64,000 nt of DNA, taken from Pseudothauera rhizosphaerae (GTDB lineage Bacteria > Pseudomonadota > Gammaproteobacteria > Burkholderiales > Rhodocyclaceae). The stretch lies in contig NZ_SSOD01000005.1 in the NCBI RefSeq assembly GCF_004801305.1, positions 1-64,000 on the forward strand. The letters run 5' to 3'. The translations under genes were made by a program, and so were the position numbers. Positions within the stretch are counted from its first letter, which is position 1; the number at the start of each line of letters is the position of its first letter. This document shows, one piece after another, positions 28,421-36,995 of the stretch. The notes under the pieces are model-generated. The model saw only the letters and a program-made list of their open reading frames with translations, was not told where the DNA came from and ran no database searches.

Positions 28421-29322
28421 ACCCGATTCCGGGGTGTCGGCCGGTTGGCGATCCAGATCCCCAGCCCGACCAGGCCCAGGGCGGCGAACACCGCGGGTGT
28501 CAACGGTTCGCCGAGCAGCACGCCGCCGGCCAGCACCCCCATGACGGGGGTCAGGAAGGAAAACGAGGCCAGCCGGGTGGCCGGGTACTGGCGCACCAGC
28601 CAGAACCAGCCCACATAGCTGGCCGAAGCCACCGCGACGATCTGGAACACGAGGCTGGCCCATACCGCGGGCGTGGGCGCGAACATGCCCGGTTCGCCCA
28701 GCGCGAGGGAGAGCGGCGGCAGCACGACGGCCGACACCGCAAGCTGGTAGAGCAGGGTCTTTTCCGCACTCACCCGCACCAGCGCGGTGGCTTTCACCGT
28801 GAGCGTGGTGGCGGCCCAGAAGATGGCGGCGATGAAGATCAGCAGGTCGCCCTTCCAGGCCTCGCCGGCCGGGCCGATCAGGTTCTCGCCGAACAGCACC
28901 AGCACGCCGCCGAAGGCCAGCGCCATACCGGCCCATTGCGCGCGGCGCATGGGCTCGTGGGGCAGCAGCCAGACCGCGCCGAGGGCGAGGAAGAAGGGCG
29001 CGGTGTACAGGAAGATCACCCCCCGCGAGGCGCTGGTGTATTGCAGGCCGATGAACAGCAGCGCGAATTCCGCGGCGAACAGCAAGCCGGCCAGCACGCC
29101 GGCGGCGAGGGTGCCGTCAGTCTTGAACAGACGCACGCGGCGCGCCAGCGCCCAGGCGAACACCAGCGCGGTGGCGCCGATGGAGCGCAAACCCGCCTGC
29201 CACACTGGCGATATGCCGGCATTGGCGACCTTGACCGCCACCTGCTGCACGCCCCAGATGGTGCAGAACAGCACCATCAGGCCGATGGCGAAGCGGTCGA
29301 GGTGGGTCTTGGTGGGGGGCAT
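28417..29322 (-). CDS. EamA/DMT family transporter (301 aa)
   Basis: Ten membrane helices arranged as two EamA repeats (residues about 10-145 and 160-290). FCTIWGVQQVAVKVAN is in helix 1, and the typical LLFIGLQYTSASRGVIFLYTAPFF is in helices 3-4. In the second repeat ASFSFLTPVMGVLAGGVLLGEPLT is the family signature. It is an inner-membrane exporter or uptake system for metabolites such as amino acids; the substrate is unpredictable. The last residues and stop come from the REP-like element. It is a single gene with no obvious partner. Confidence 0.9.
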   Translation of the reverse strand: MPPTKTHLDRFAIGLMVLFCTIWGVQQVAVKVANAGISPVWQAGLRSIGATALVFAWALARRVRLFKTDGTLAAGVLAGLLFAAEFALLFIGLQYTSASRGVIFLYTAPFFLALGAVWLLPHEPMRRAQWAGMALAFGGVLVLFGENLIGPAGEAWKGDLLIFIAAIFWAATTLTVKATALVRVSAEKTLLYQLAVSAVVLPPLSLALGEPGMFAPTPAVWASLVFQIVAVASASYVGWFWLVRQYPATRLASFSFLTPVMGVLAGGVLLGEPLTPAVFAALGLVGLGIWIANRPTPRNRV

Positions 29323-29383
29323 GGCGGAAGGCCTTGTTATTGACTTGATGGTTCAAGACATGAGGCAGGCATGATGGGTGCGT

Positions 29384-29481
29384 TCCTCCCCCTTCAAGGG
29401 GGAGGCCAGGAGGGGGATGGGTTTTTCATGCGTTCTGGAAACCCATCCCCACCCCAACCCTCCCCTTGAAGGGGAGGGAGC
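29384..29481. repeat. Intergenic inverted repeat with GGGGAAGG-type arms
   Basis: CTCCCCCTTCAAGGGGGAGG at the left and CCTCCCCTTGAAGGGGAGGG at the right are each palindromic. Between them GGATGGGTTT pairs with AAACCCATCC, giving a three-stem structure of about 98 bp. It looks like a dispersed intergenic repeat distinct from the REP-like elements. Confidence 0.75.
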
Positions 29482-29607
29482 ATTCGTGCATCGTCCCGGC
29501 CGGCGGATGGCGGCCGGGACGCCGATGCTACACCGGGCGGCGGCGCCCGCAGGGATGCAGGCGCGCGGCGGAAATCGCGCCGCCTGTACCCATCGCCCCG
29601 AGAGCCC

Positions 29608-30477
29608 CTAAGCCGCCTGGCCCGCGGGCGCCCGGCAGGCCAGGCCGTCGAACTGGCCGGCGAGCCCGCCGACTTCCGCCAGCAGATGCTTACGCTGGCG
29701 CGGCGTGGCGCTGTTGGCGATGTCGGCCAGCAGGGCGAGGGTCTGTTCCCGGTTGTAGGCCGCCTGCGCGCGGTATTCGGCCGTCCAGCCTTCCTGCGGC
29801 GTGCGCAGCAGGGCTTCCACCTCCCGCGCCAGGGCGGCCCGGTCGGCGCGCTGTTCCAGCGCGGCGAGCAGGGCCTGCTGCCAGGCCACGCGCCGGGCCA
29901 GCCAGGCCTCGCCGTCCAGCATCAGGGCGTTGTTCCATTCGCCGATGCGCGCCCGCTGGGCGGCGTTCAGGCGGCCGAACCAGCGCTGCAGGCGCTTTTC
30001 CATGCGCGCGATGCGGCGCTCGCGCAGGTCCGCGGGGCGGCCTTCCAGGAATTCCTCGCGGGCCTCGGCGTTGCGGCGCTCGAAGGCGGCCCCGAGTTCG
30101 GCCACCTGGGCGTCGGACAATTCGGCCAGCAGCCCGGCCGCATCCGGCGCCACGGCCTGCATCAGGCGGTCCCACAGGGCCTCGCCCCGCAGCAGGAATT
30201 CCTCCAGCCGCGCCGCCGTGACCGGCCCGTCGCGCAGCGCCGCCTGGGCATCGCGCAGCAAGACCACGTAGGCGGGCAACTGGTCGCGGCAGTGCCAGTC
30301 GAGCAAGGCACCCAGGCGGCGGTCCAGCTCGCTGCGCTGCACCGGCTCCAGCGTCACGTAGTCGCGGGCATACCAGGGCAACAGCCAGTCGAGCTGGGTA
30401 TACACGAACCGCATGCCGCAGCCGGCCAGCAGCACGGCGGCGAGGCAGGGTACGAGCAATCGGGCGGAAAGGCGCAT
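29608..30477 (-). CDS. DUF6279-type lipoprotein (289 aa)
   Basis: The lipobox LAGC (Cys20) marks a lipoprotein. The mature part begins MRFVYTQLDWLLPWYARDYVTLEPVQRSELD, a characteristic start of a family annotated as DUF6279, and then is almost entirely helical up to residue 280. Charged heptads such as REEFLEGRPADLRERRIARMEKRLQ follow. No catalytic motif is evident. It would be anchored in the periplasmic face of a membrane; the function is unknown. It follows the apbE-like lipoprotein on the same strand with about 40 bases between, so they could be co-transcribed. Confidence 0.8.
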   Translation of the reverse strand: MRLSARLLVPCLAAVLLAGCGMRFVYTQLDWLLPWYARDYVTLEPVQRSELDRRLGALLDWHCRDQLPAYVVLLRDAQAALRDGPVTAARLEEFLLRGEALWDRLMQAVAPDAAGLLAELSDAQVAELGAAFERRNAEAREEFLEGRPADLRERRIARMEKRLQRWFGRLNAAQRARIGEWNNALMLDGEAWLARRVAWQQALLAALEQRADRAALAREVEALLRTPQEGWTAEYRAQAAYNREQTLALLADIANSATPRQRKHLLAEVGGLAGQFDGLACRAPAGQAA

Positions 30478-30519
30478 GCGCTTGAGAGCGCGGCGCGGAC
30501 AGCAAAGTTCGGCGGCGGG

Positions 30520-31572
30520 TCAGTCGACGACGGCGTCCGCCTCGACACCCTGCGCCCACTGCAGGCGGGCGCGGAGCGCCCGGGTGACTTCCACGCGGCC
30601 GTCGGCCGCCACCCGCAGGGCGTGGTCGATGCCGAAGCGGCGGGTGTATTCGCGCCAGTCGTCGCCGGCGATGAAGGCCGGCTTGCTGGGGCCGTCGGAC
30701 AGGGTGCCGGCGTTGGCACGCGGCGTGATCAGGATGGTCAGCGCCTGGGTGCCGCGGGCCGGTCGGCCGGTGCGGGGGTCGAGCAGGTGGGAGTAGCGCT
30801 CGCCGTCCAGTTCAAAATAGCGCTGGTAGTCGCCCGAGGTGCCGACCGCCTCGCCGTCGTACAGGGGCAGGGTGGCCAGCGGGCGCGGTTCGCGCGGGTG
30901 CTGGATGCCGATGCGCCAGGGCTGGCCGCCCTTGTCGCCCAGGGCCATGACGTTGCCGCCGATGTTCACCAGCGCGTTGGCGATACCCATCTCCCGCAGG
31001 ATGGCCGCGGCCCGGTCCAGGGCATAGCCCTTGACGTAGCCGCCCAGGTCGATCTGCACCGCGGGGTTGCGGCTGGACACGGTGCGCCCGTCTATCGTCA
31101 GGTCCGCCATGCGCGGATGGGCGTCGATGACGGCCTTGAGCTGGACCGGGTCCGGCACCACCGGCACGAACTCGTCGGTATGAAAGCCCCACAGGGCGAT
31201 GAGCTTGCCGAGCGCCGGATCGAACAGCTCGTCGCCGAGGGCGGCCATGCGCTGGGCGTCGCGCAGCAGGGCGGCGAGCTCTTCGGACACTTCGAGGGAT
31301 TCGCCATGCGCCAGCGCCTCGTTCAGCCGGGTCAGCTCGGAGGGCTCCCAGGCGTGGTAGGCCGCATGCAGGCGGTCAAACTCCCGCAGCACGGCGCTCA
31401 TGGCGCGGTCCGCCTCGGCCGGGTCGTCGCCATACACGGAGACGTCCACCCGCGTGCCGAACACGTAGGCTTCCTGGCGATGTACCTCGTTGCGCGCGCA
31501 GGCGGCCAGGGCGAACACGCCCACGAGCAGCAGCGCCGCCCGCAGGCGGCGCCACACCGGACCAGCCCTCAT
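30520..31572 (-). CDS. apbE: ApbE-like FAD:protein FMN transferase, lipoprotein (350 aa)
   Basis: ApbE attaches FMN covalently to Thr in flavoproteins such as RnfG, RnfD and NqrC on the periplasmic side. The lipobox LAAC (Cys25) anchors it. Conserved motifs are FGTRVDV, ELFDPALG, AVQIDLGGYVKGYALDRA, ALVNIGGNVMALG, YSHLLDPRTGRP with the metal-binding region, and TLSDGPSKPAF. Length is typical. No flavoprotein target gene is adjacent. It lies 10 bases after the gshB stop, so may be transcribed with the glutathione genes. Confidence 0.93.
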   Translation of the reverse strand: MRAGPVWRRLRAALLLVGVFALAACARNEVHRQEAYVFGTRVDVSVYGDDPAEADRAMSAVLREFDRLHAAYHAWEPSELTRLNEALAHGESLEVSEELAALLRDAQRMAALGDELFDPALGKLIALWGFHTDEFVPVVPDPVQLKAVIDAHPRMADLTIDGRTVSSRNPAVQIDLGGYVKGYALDRAAAILREMGIANALVNIGGNVMALGDKGGQPWRIGIQHPREPRPLATLPLYDGEAVGTSGDYQRYFELDGERYSHLLDPRTGRPARGTQALTILITPRANAGTLSDGPSKPAFIAGDDWREYTRRFGIDHALRVAADGRVEVTRALRARLQWAQGVEADAVVD

Positions 31573-31582
31573 GCGCAGGCCC

Positions 31583-32539
31583 TCATCGGCAAGCCTGTTC
31601 CAGCTTGTCCACGAACAGCGCCGGCACCGAAAAACCGCTCTGGGTGGTGATCTCGACGAAGCAGGTGGGGCTGGTGACGTTGATCTCGGTGAGGTGGCCG
31701 CCGATCACGTCCAGGCCCACCACCAGCAGGCCGCGCTCCCACAGCACCGGGGCCAGGGTCTCGGCGATCTCCCGTTCCCGCTCCGTGAGGGGCATGGCCA
31801 CGCCGCGCCCGCCCGCGGCCAGGTTGCCGCGCGTCTCGCCGGCCTTGGGGATGCGCGCCAGCGCGTAGGGCACGACCTCGCCGCCGATGATGAGCACGCG
31901 CTTGTCGCCCTCGCTGATGGCCGGCAGGTAGCGTTGGGCCATGATGGTGCGCGCGCCCTCGTGGGTGAGGGTTTCCAGGATCACGTTGCGGTTGGGGTCG
32001 TCCGCGCGCACGCGGAAGATCTGGCTGCCGCCCATGCCGTCCAGGGGCTTCAACACCACGTCGCCCAGCTCGTCGATGAAGGCGTGCACCTCGTCCGGGT
32101 CGCGCGCCACCAGCGTGGTGGCGGTGAACTGGGCGAACTCGGTGATGGCGAGCTTCTCGGAGTGGTCGCGGATCGCCCGCGGGTCGTTGAACACCCGCGC
32201 GCCGGCCGCCACGGCGCGCTCCAGCAGCCAGGTGGCGGCGACGTATTCGAAGTCGAAGGGCGGGTCCTGGCGCATGACCACAGCGTCGAAATCGGCCAGC
32301 GCCACGGTGGCGGCCTCGCCGGGGCCGTACCAGGGATGGTCGCCGGGCAGCGGATGCACGCGCAGGGCACGGGCGTAGACGCCGTCCGTCGCGCTCCAGG
32401 CCAGCGCCTCCCGCTGGATGGTCCAGGTCTCGTGGCCGCGGGCGACGGCCTCGCGCATCATGGCGATGCTGGAATCCTTGTAGGCCTTGAGTCCGTCGAG
32501 GGGGTCGAGGATGAAGGCCAGGCGCAGGGGGGTGCTCAT
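31583..32539 (-). CDS. gshB: Glutathione synthetase
   Basis: Adds glycine to gamma-glutamylcysteine using ATP in the cytosol. The ATP-grasp fold is recognisable from MRQDPPFDFEYVAATWLLERA, NDPRAIRDHSEKLAI, DVVLKPLDGMGGSQIFR, LPAISEGDKRVLII, GGRGVAMPLTERE and TEINVTSPTC with metal-binding residues. Length of 318 is normal. The ATG at 32539 follows the gshA stop by 4 bases, so the two steps of glutathione synthesis are one operon. Confidence 0.96.
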   Translation of the reverse strand: MSTPLRLAFILDPLDGLKAYKDSSIAMMREAVARGHETWTIQREALAWSATDGVYARALRVHPLPGDHPWYGPGEAATVALADFDAVVMRQDPPFDFEYVAATWLLERAVAAGARVFNDPRAIRDHSEKLAITEFAQFTATTLVARDPDEVHAFIDELGDVVLKPLDGMGGSQIFRVRADDPNRNVILETLTHEGARTIMAQRYLPAISEGDKRVLIIGGEVVPYALARIPKAGETRGNLAAGGRGVAMPLTEREREIAETLAPVLWERGLLVVGLDVIGGHLTEINVTSPTCFVEITTQSGFSVPALFVDKLEQACR

Positions 32540-32543
32540 GACC

Positions 32544-33851
32544 TCACCCCAGCGCCGCCAGTTCGGCCACGTCCGCAGCGGGCTCGGTCTCCTCGATCTC
32601 CACCGAGGCGGCCAGCAGGGCCAGCCGGGCCACCACGCCGTAGGCGTAGAAGCGGTTGGGCGGCGCATCCGGGCCCTGGGCCACGTCCGGCAGCGTGCAG
32701 CAGGTCTCGAAGGCGAGCGGCTTGAAATGCATGCCCGGCGCGTTCAGGTTCTCGTCGCGCCCGCGCTCGGTGTGCACGCGGTAGAAGCCGCCCACCACGT
32801 AGTGATCCATCATGTACACCACCGGCTCGGCCACCGCGCCGTCCACGGTCTCGAAGGTGTGTACGCCTTCCTGGATGATGACCTCGTGCACTTCCAGCCC
32901 TTCCTTGACCACCGCCATCTTGTTGCGCTGGCGGCGGTTCAGGCCCACCACCTCGGAGGCGTCCTTGACCGTCATCACCCCCATGCCGTAGGTGCCGGCA
33001 TCGGCCTTGACGACGACGAAGGGTTCGTCGGTGACCTCGTATTCCCGGTACTTCTCGCGGATGCGGCCGAGCAGCGCATCCACCTGGGCGGCCAGGCATT
33101 CCTCCCCGGTGCGCTCCTGGAAGTTGATCTGCCCGCACACGCCGAATTCCGGGTTGATGCGCCAGGGGTCGATGCCGATGGCCGCGGCGAACTCCCGCGC
33201 CACCCGGTCGTAGCATTCGGCGTGCTTCGACTTGCGGCGTGAATGCCAGCCGGCATGCACGGGCGGGATCACCCACTGGTCTTCCAGACCCTGCAACACC
33301 GCCGGCACGCCGCCGGAGAGGTCGTTGTTGAGCAGCACCGCGCAGGGGTCGAAGCCGGCCACGCCCAGGCGCCCGCCCTCGCGCACCAGGGGTTCGAGGG
33401 TCAGCGTGGAGCCGTTGGCCAGTTCCAGCGTGGTGGGTTCGACGATGTCCGGCAGCAGGCTGCCGATGCGCACCTTGAGCCCGGTCAGGCGCAGGATGGA
33501 CACCAGCTTGGCCACGTTCTGCAGGTAGAACTGGTTGCGGGTGTGGTTCTCCGGGATCAGCAGCAGCCGGCTCGCGTCCGGACAGAGGCGCTCGATGGCC
33601 GACTGGGCGGCCTGCACGCACAGGGGCAGGAAGGCGTCGTTGAGGTTGTTGAAGCCGCCGGGGAAGAGGTTCAGATCCACCGGCGCCAGCTTGAAGCCGC
33701 TGTTGCGCAGGTCGGTGGAGCCGTAGAAGGGCGGCAGGTGGTCCTGCCACTGCACGCGCATCCACTGCTCGATCTCGGTGGCCTTGTCGAGGAAGGTCTT
33801 TTCCAGCTCCAGCAGGGGGCCGGTCAGCGCGGTGGTGAGATGGGGAACCAT
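32544..33851 (-). CDS. gshA: Glutamate-cysteine ligase, ATP-grasp-like (TIGR02049) type (435 aa)
   Basis: Catalyses ATP-dependent joining of glutamate and cysteine. The sequence is unlike the E. coli GshA family. Instead it matches the type described from Acidithiobacillus and betaproteobacteria: GSTDLRNSGFKLAPVDLNLFPGGFNN at residues 44-70, IPENHTRNQFY, PVHAGWHSRRKSKHAECYD, VKADAGTYGMGVMTV and YRVHTERGRDENLNAPG. These recur across that family. It is the first gene of the gshA-gshB pair. It is divergent from the thioesterase gene. Confidence 0.93.
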   Translation of the reverse strand: MVPHLTTALTGPLLELEKTFLDKATEIEQWMRVQWQDHLPPFYGSTDLRNSGFKLAPVDLNLFPGGFNNLNDAFLPLCVQAAQSAIERLCPDASRLLLIPENHTRNQFYLQNVAKLVSILRLTGLKVRIGSLLPDIVEPTTLELANGSTLTLEPLVREGGRLGVAGFDPCAVLLNNDLSGGVPAVLQGLEDQWVIPPVHAGWHSRRKSKHAECYDRVAREFAAAIGIDPWRINPEFGVCGQINFQERTGEECLAAQVDALLGRIREKYREYEVTDEPFVVVKADAGTYGMGVMTVKDASEVVGLNRRQRNKMAVVKEGLEVHEVIIQEGVHTFETVDGAVAEPVVYMMDHYVVGGFYRVHTERGRDENLNAPGMHFKPLAFETCCTLPDVAQGPDAPPNRFYAYGVVARLALLAASVEIEETEPAADVAELAALG

Positions 33852-34007
33852 GAGGGAGCTCTCAGGTAAAACGCCGCAGGCGGGGGCGCTGCGGCGAAAA
33901 GTTTCGGGGCAATGTTACACCAAGGGCGGGGGGCGCTTTCACGCCGTGCTTGAGCCGCGGCCGTGGCGGGCGCTAACCTGCGGGACCGACTGCTTCCGGC
34001 CCCCATC

Positions 34008-34436
34008 ATGGCGCGCATCCACATCGACCTGCCCGAGACCTTTCCGTTCTCCACCGACATCCAGCTCTACCTCAGCCACATGAACTACGGCGGGCATCTG
34101 GACAACGCGCTGCTGCTCACCGTGGTGTCGGAAGCCCGCGTGCGCTGGCTCAAGTCCATGGGCTACGGCGAACTGGACGTGGAAGGGCTGGGCATCATCG
34201 TCGCGGACGCGGCGCTGCAGTACAAGTCCGAGGCCTTCCACGGGGAGACCATGCGGGTGGAAATGGGCCCCGCGGACTTCGGCAAGTACGGCTGCGACCT
34301 GCTGTGGCGCATGGCCGAGCGGGACAGCGGGCGCGAGGTGGCCCGCGGCAAGACCGGCATCGTGTTCTTCGACTACCAGGCGCGCAAGGTGGCGGCGGTG
34401 CCGGAGGCCTTCCGGCGCCGCTTTGCCGATACGTGA
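34008..34436 (+). CDS. Hotdog-fold acyl-CoA thioesterase (142 aa)
   Basis: A 4-hydroxybenzoyl-CoA thioesterase-like hotdog protein. The conserved start is LYLSHMNYGGHLDNALLLTVVSEARVRWLKSMG, where the usual catalytic Asp of the D-x-x-G-H motif is replaced by Asn/Tyr in MNYGGHLDN. The strand LQYKSEAFHGETMRVEMGP follows. It probably hydrolyses acyl-CoA or acyl-ACP, but the substrate is unknown and the altered active-site motif suggests a different mechanism or a binding role. The ATG at 34008 is chosen because the family starts there. It stands 47 bases before trhP and may be co-transcribed. Confidence 0.8.
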   Translation: MARIHIDLPETFPFSTDIQLYLSHMNYGGHLDNALLLTVVSEARVRWLKSMGYGELDVEGLGIIVADAALQYKSEAFHGETMRVEMGPADFGKYGCDLLWRMAERDSGREVARGKTGIVFFDYQARKVAAVPEAFRRRFADT

Positions 34437-34483
34437 GGGCCGAGCGCGGTAGAATCGCGCCCCTTCCGCCGCCGTCCGCCCCC

Positions 34484-35863
34484 ATGACCCGCCCCGAACT
34501 GCTCGCCCCCGCCGGCTCCCTGGCAATGATGCGCACCGCCTTCGCCTACGGCGCGGACGCGGTGTACGCCGGCCAGCCGCGCTATTCGCTGCGGGTGCGC
34601 AACAACGACTTCGGCCGCATCGACACCCTGGCCGCCGGCATCGCGGAGGCCCGCGCCGCCGGCAAGGCCTTTTATCTCGTCAGCAACATCTACCCCCACA
34701 ACGCCAAGCTGCGCACCTATCTCGCCGACATGGAGGAGGTGGTCGCCCTGGGGCCGGACGCGCTGATCATGGCCGACCCCGGCCTGATCATGCTGGTGCG
34801 GGAGCGCTGGCCGGCGCTGCCCATCCACCTGTCGGTGCAGGCCAACACCACGAACTACGCGGCGGTGCGCTTCTGGCAGGCGGCGGGCGTCAAACGCATC
34901 ATCCTGTCCCGCGAACTTTCCCTGGACGAAGTGGTGGAGATCCGCGACGCCTGTCCGGACATGGAGCTGGAAGTCTTCGTGCACGGCGCCCTGTGCATCG
35001 CCTACTCCGGGCGCTGTCTGCTGTCCGGCTACTTCAACCACCGCGACCCCAACCAGGGCAGTTGCACCAATTCCTGCCGCTGGGACTACAGGCTGCACGG
35101 CGCGGAGGAGAACGGCGCCGGCGACCTGCTCGCCTCCGGTGGCCCGGCCCTGGGCAACCCGAAGCACCTGGGCACCGTGGGCACTGCGGTGCAAGGTCCG
35201 CCCGCGCTGGGCGGCGGGCCGCGCCACATCGGCGGCAGCAAGGTGTGGCTGCTGGAGGAAGGCAGCCGGCCGGGCGAGCTGATGCCGGTGGAAGAGGACG
35301 AGCACGGCACCTACATCCTCAACTCCCGCGATCTGCGCGCCATCGAGCACGTGCAGCGGCTGGTGGAGATCGGCGTGGATTCGCTGAAGATCGAAGGCCG
35401 CACCAAGAGCCCCTACTACGTGGCGCGCACCTGCCAGAGCTACCGCCGCGCCATCGACGACGCGCTGGCAGGACGCCCCTTCGACCCCCATCTGCTGGGC
35501 GAACTGGAAGGGCTCGCCAACCGGGGCTACACGGACGGCTTCTACGAGCGCCACCACACCCCGGAGCACCAGAACTACCTGCGCGGCCATTCGGAATCCG
35601 GGCGCAGCCTGTACGTGGGCGACCTGGCCGGCTTCGACGCCGCGCGCGGCCTGGCCGAGGTGGCGGTGAAGAACGCCTTCGGCCGCGGCGACCGGCTGGA
35701 GTTCGTGCAGCCGGCCGGCAACGTCACGCTCACCGTCGACCGCCTGGAAGACGCCGACGGCCAGACCATCGACCGCGTGCCGGGCAGCGGCCACCGGGCC
35801 TGGCTGCCCCTGCCGGCCGGGGTCGACCCGGCCGCGCCCTGCTTCATCGCCCGCTTTCTCTGA
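34484..35863 (+). CDS. trhP: tRNA hydroxylation protein TrhP (U32 peptidase family, 459 aa)
   Basis: The E. coli homologue (YegQ) is needed for 5-hydroxyuridine formation at tRNA position 34, with prephenate as co-substrate. The N-terminal barrel starts RPELLAPAGSLAMMRTAFAYGADAVYAG. The U32 signature EVFVHGALCIAYSGRCLLSGY is at residues 163-183, with Cys171 and Cys178. SCTNSC (Cys194, Cys198) follows, a likely iron-sulfur ligand set. Residues about 207-252 are a Gly/Pro-rich stretch where homologues are shorter. The domain resumes with EEDEHGTYILNSRDLR and EGRTKSPYYVA. It precedes trmA by 13 bases, so two tRNA-modification genes are linked. Confidence 0.9.
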   Translation: MTRPELLAPAGSLAMMRTAFAYGADAVYAGQPRYSLRVRNNDFGRIDTLAAGIAEARAAGKAFYLVSNIYPHNAKLRTYLADMEEVVALGPDALIMADPGLIMLVRERWPALPIHLSVQANTTNYAAVRFWQAAGVKRIILSRELSLDEVVEIRDACPDMELEVFVHGALCIAYSGRCLLSGYFNHRDPNQGSCTNSCRWDYRLHGAEENGAGDLLASGGPALGNPKHLGTVGTAVQGPPALGGGPRHIGGSKVWLLEEGSRPGELMPVEEDEHGTYILNSRDLRAIEHVQRLVEIGVDSLKIEGRTKSPYYVARTCQSYRRAIDDALAGRPFDPHLLGELEGLANRGYTDGFYERHHTPEHQNYLRGHSESGRSLYVGDLAGFDAARGLAEVAVKNAFGRGDRLEFVQPAGNVTLTVDRLEDADGQTIDRVPGSGHRAWLPLPAGVDPAAPCFIARFL

Positions 35864-35876
35864 TTCGACGATCCCG

Positions 35877-36965
35877 ATGTCCCTGCCCGATTTCGACCCC
35901 GCCCGCTACGACGCCCTGCTCGCCGACAAGCTCGCCCGCTTCAAGGCCGACTTCGCCCCCCTCGGCCTGCCCGAACCGCAAGTGTTCACCTCGGCGCCGC
36001 TGCACTACCGCCTGCGCGCGGAGTTCCGCCTGTGGCACCACGCCGGGCGCGTGGACTACGCCATGTTCGATGCGGCGAACCCCAAGCAGCCCATCCTGCT
36101 GGAGGACTTCCCCGCCGCGGCGGAGCCCATCGCCCGCGCCATGCCGCGCCTGCGGGATGCCCTCATCGCCAGCGACGAGCTGAAGCGGCGCATCTTCCAG
36201 GTGGAATTCCTCGCCACCCTCTCCGGCGAGCTGATGGTGAGCCTGGTCTACCACCGCAAGCTGGACGCCGGCTGGGAGATCGCGGCGCACGCACTGGCCG
36301 CCGATCTGGGCGCGCAGATCATCGGCCGCAGCCGCGGGCAGAAGATCGTGCTCGACCGGGACTGGCTGCTGGAGGCGTTCGACGTGGACGGCCTCCCCCT
36401 GCGCTACCAGCAGATCGAGGGCAGCTTCACCCAGCCCAACGGCGGCGTGAACCGCAAGATGCTCGCCTGGGCGCGCGCCCGGGCCGCGGGCGCGGGGGGC
36501 GACCTGCTGGAGCTCTACTGCGGCAACGGCAACTTCACCTTCGCCCTGGCGCCGCTGTTCGACCGGGTGCTGGCCACGGAACTGTCCAAGTCCTCCGTGC
36601 GCGCCGCCCAGTACAACATGGACGCCAACGGCGCCCGCAACATCACCCTGGTGCGCATGTCCAGCGAGGAGCTGGCCGACGCCATGGCCGGCGGGCGCGA
36701 GTACCGCCGCATGCAGGGCGTGGACCTGGCCGGCTACCGCTTCTCCACGCTCTTCGTGGACCCGCCCCGCGCCGGCCTGGACCCGGCCACGCTGGCACTG
36801 GCCCAGCGTTTCGATCGCATCCTCTACATCTCCTGCAACCCGCACACGCTGCGGGCCAACGCGGCCGCGCTGGCCGCCACCCACCGCATCGCCGCCGCCG
36901 CGGTGTTCGACCAGTTCCCCTACACCCCCCATCTTGAATGTGGCTTGTTGCTGGAACGCCACTAG
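35877..36965 (+). CDS. trmA: tRNA (uracil-54-C5)-methyltransferase
   Basis: Makes 5-methyluridine at position 54 of tRNA with S-adenosylmethionine. The RNA-binding part has HYRLRAEFRLWH. The methyltransferase core has LLELYCGNGNFTFALAP (SAM-binding motif I), VDPPRAGLD and ILYISCNPHTL with the catalytic Cys. C-terminal FDQFPYTPHLECGLLLER is the family end. The length of 362 matches E. coli TrmA (366). It is short of the RlmC/RlmD group and lacks their N-terminal cluster cysteines. It lies immediately after trhP. Confidence 0.95.
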   Translation: MSLPDFDPARYDALLADKLARFKADFAPLGLPEPQVFTSAPLHYRLRAEFRLWHHAGRVDYAMFDAANPKQPILLEDFPAAAEPIARAMPRLRDALIASDELKRRIFQVEFLATLSGELMVSLVYHRKLDAGWEIAAHALAADLGAQIIGRSRGQKIVLDRDWLLEAFDVDGLPLRYQQIEGSFTQPNGGVNRKMLAWARARAAGAGGDLLELYCGNGNFTFALAPLFDRVLATELSKSSVRAAQYNMDANGARNITLVRMSSEELADAMAGGREYRRMQGVDLAGYRFSTLFVDPPRAGLDPATLALAQRFDRILYISCNPHTLRANAAALAATHRIAAAAVFDQFPYTPHLECGLLLERH

Positions 36966-36995
36966 AATGGAACATCCACTGCCGGCCCCACGCCC

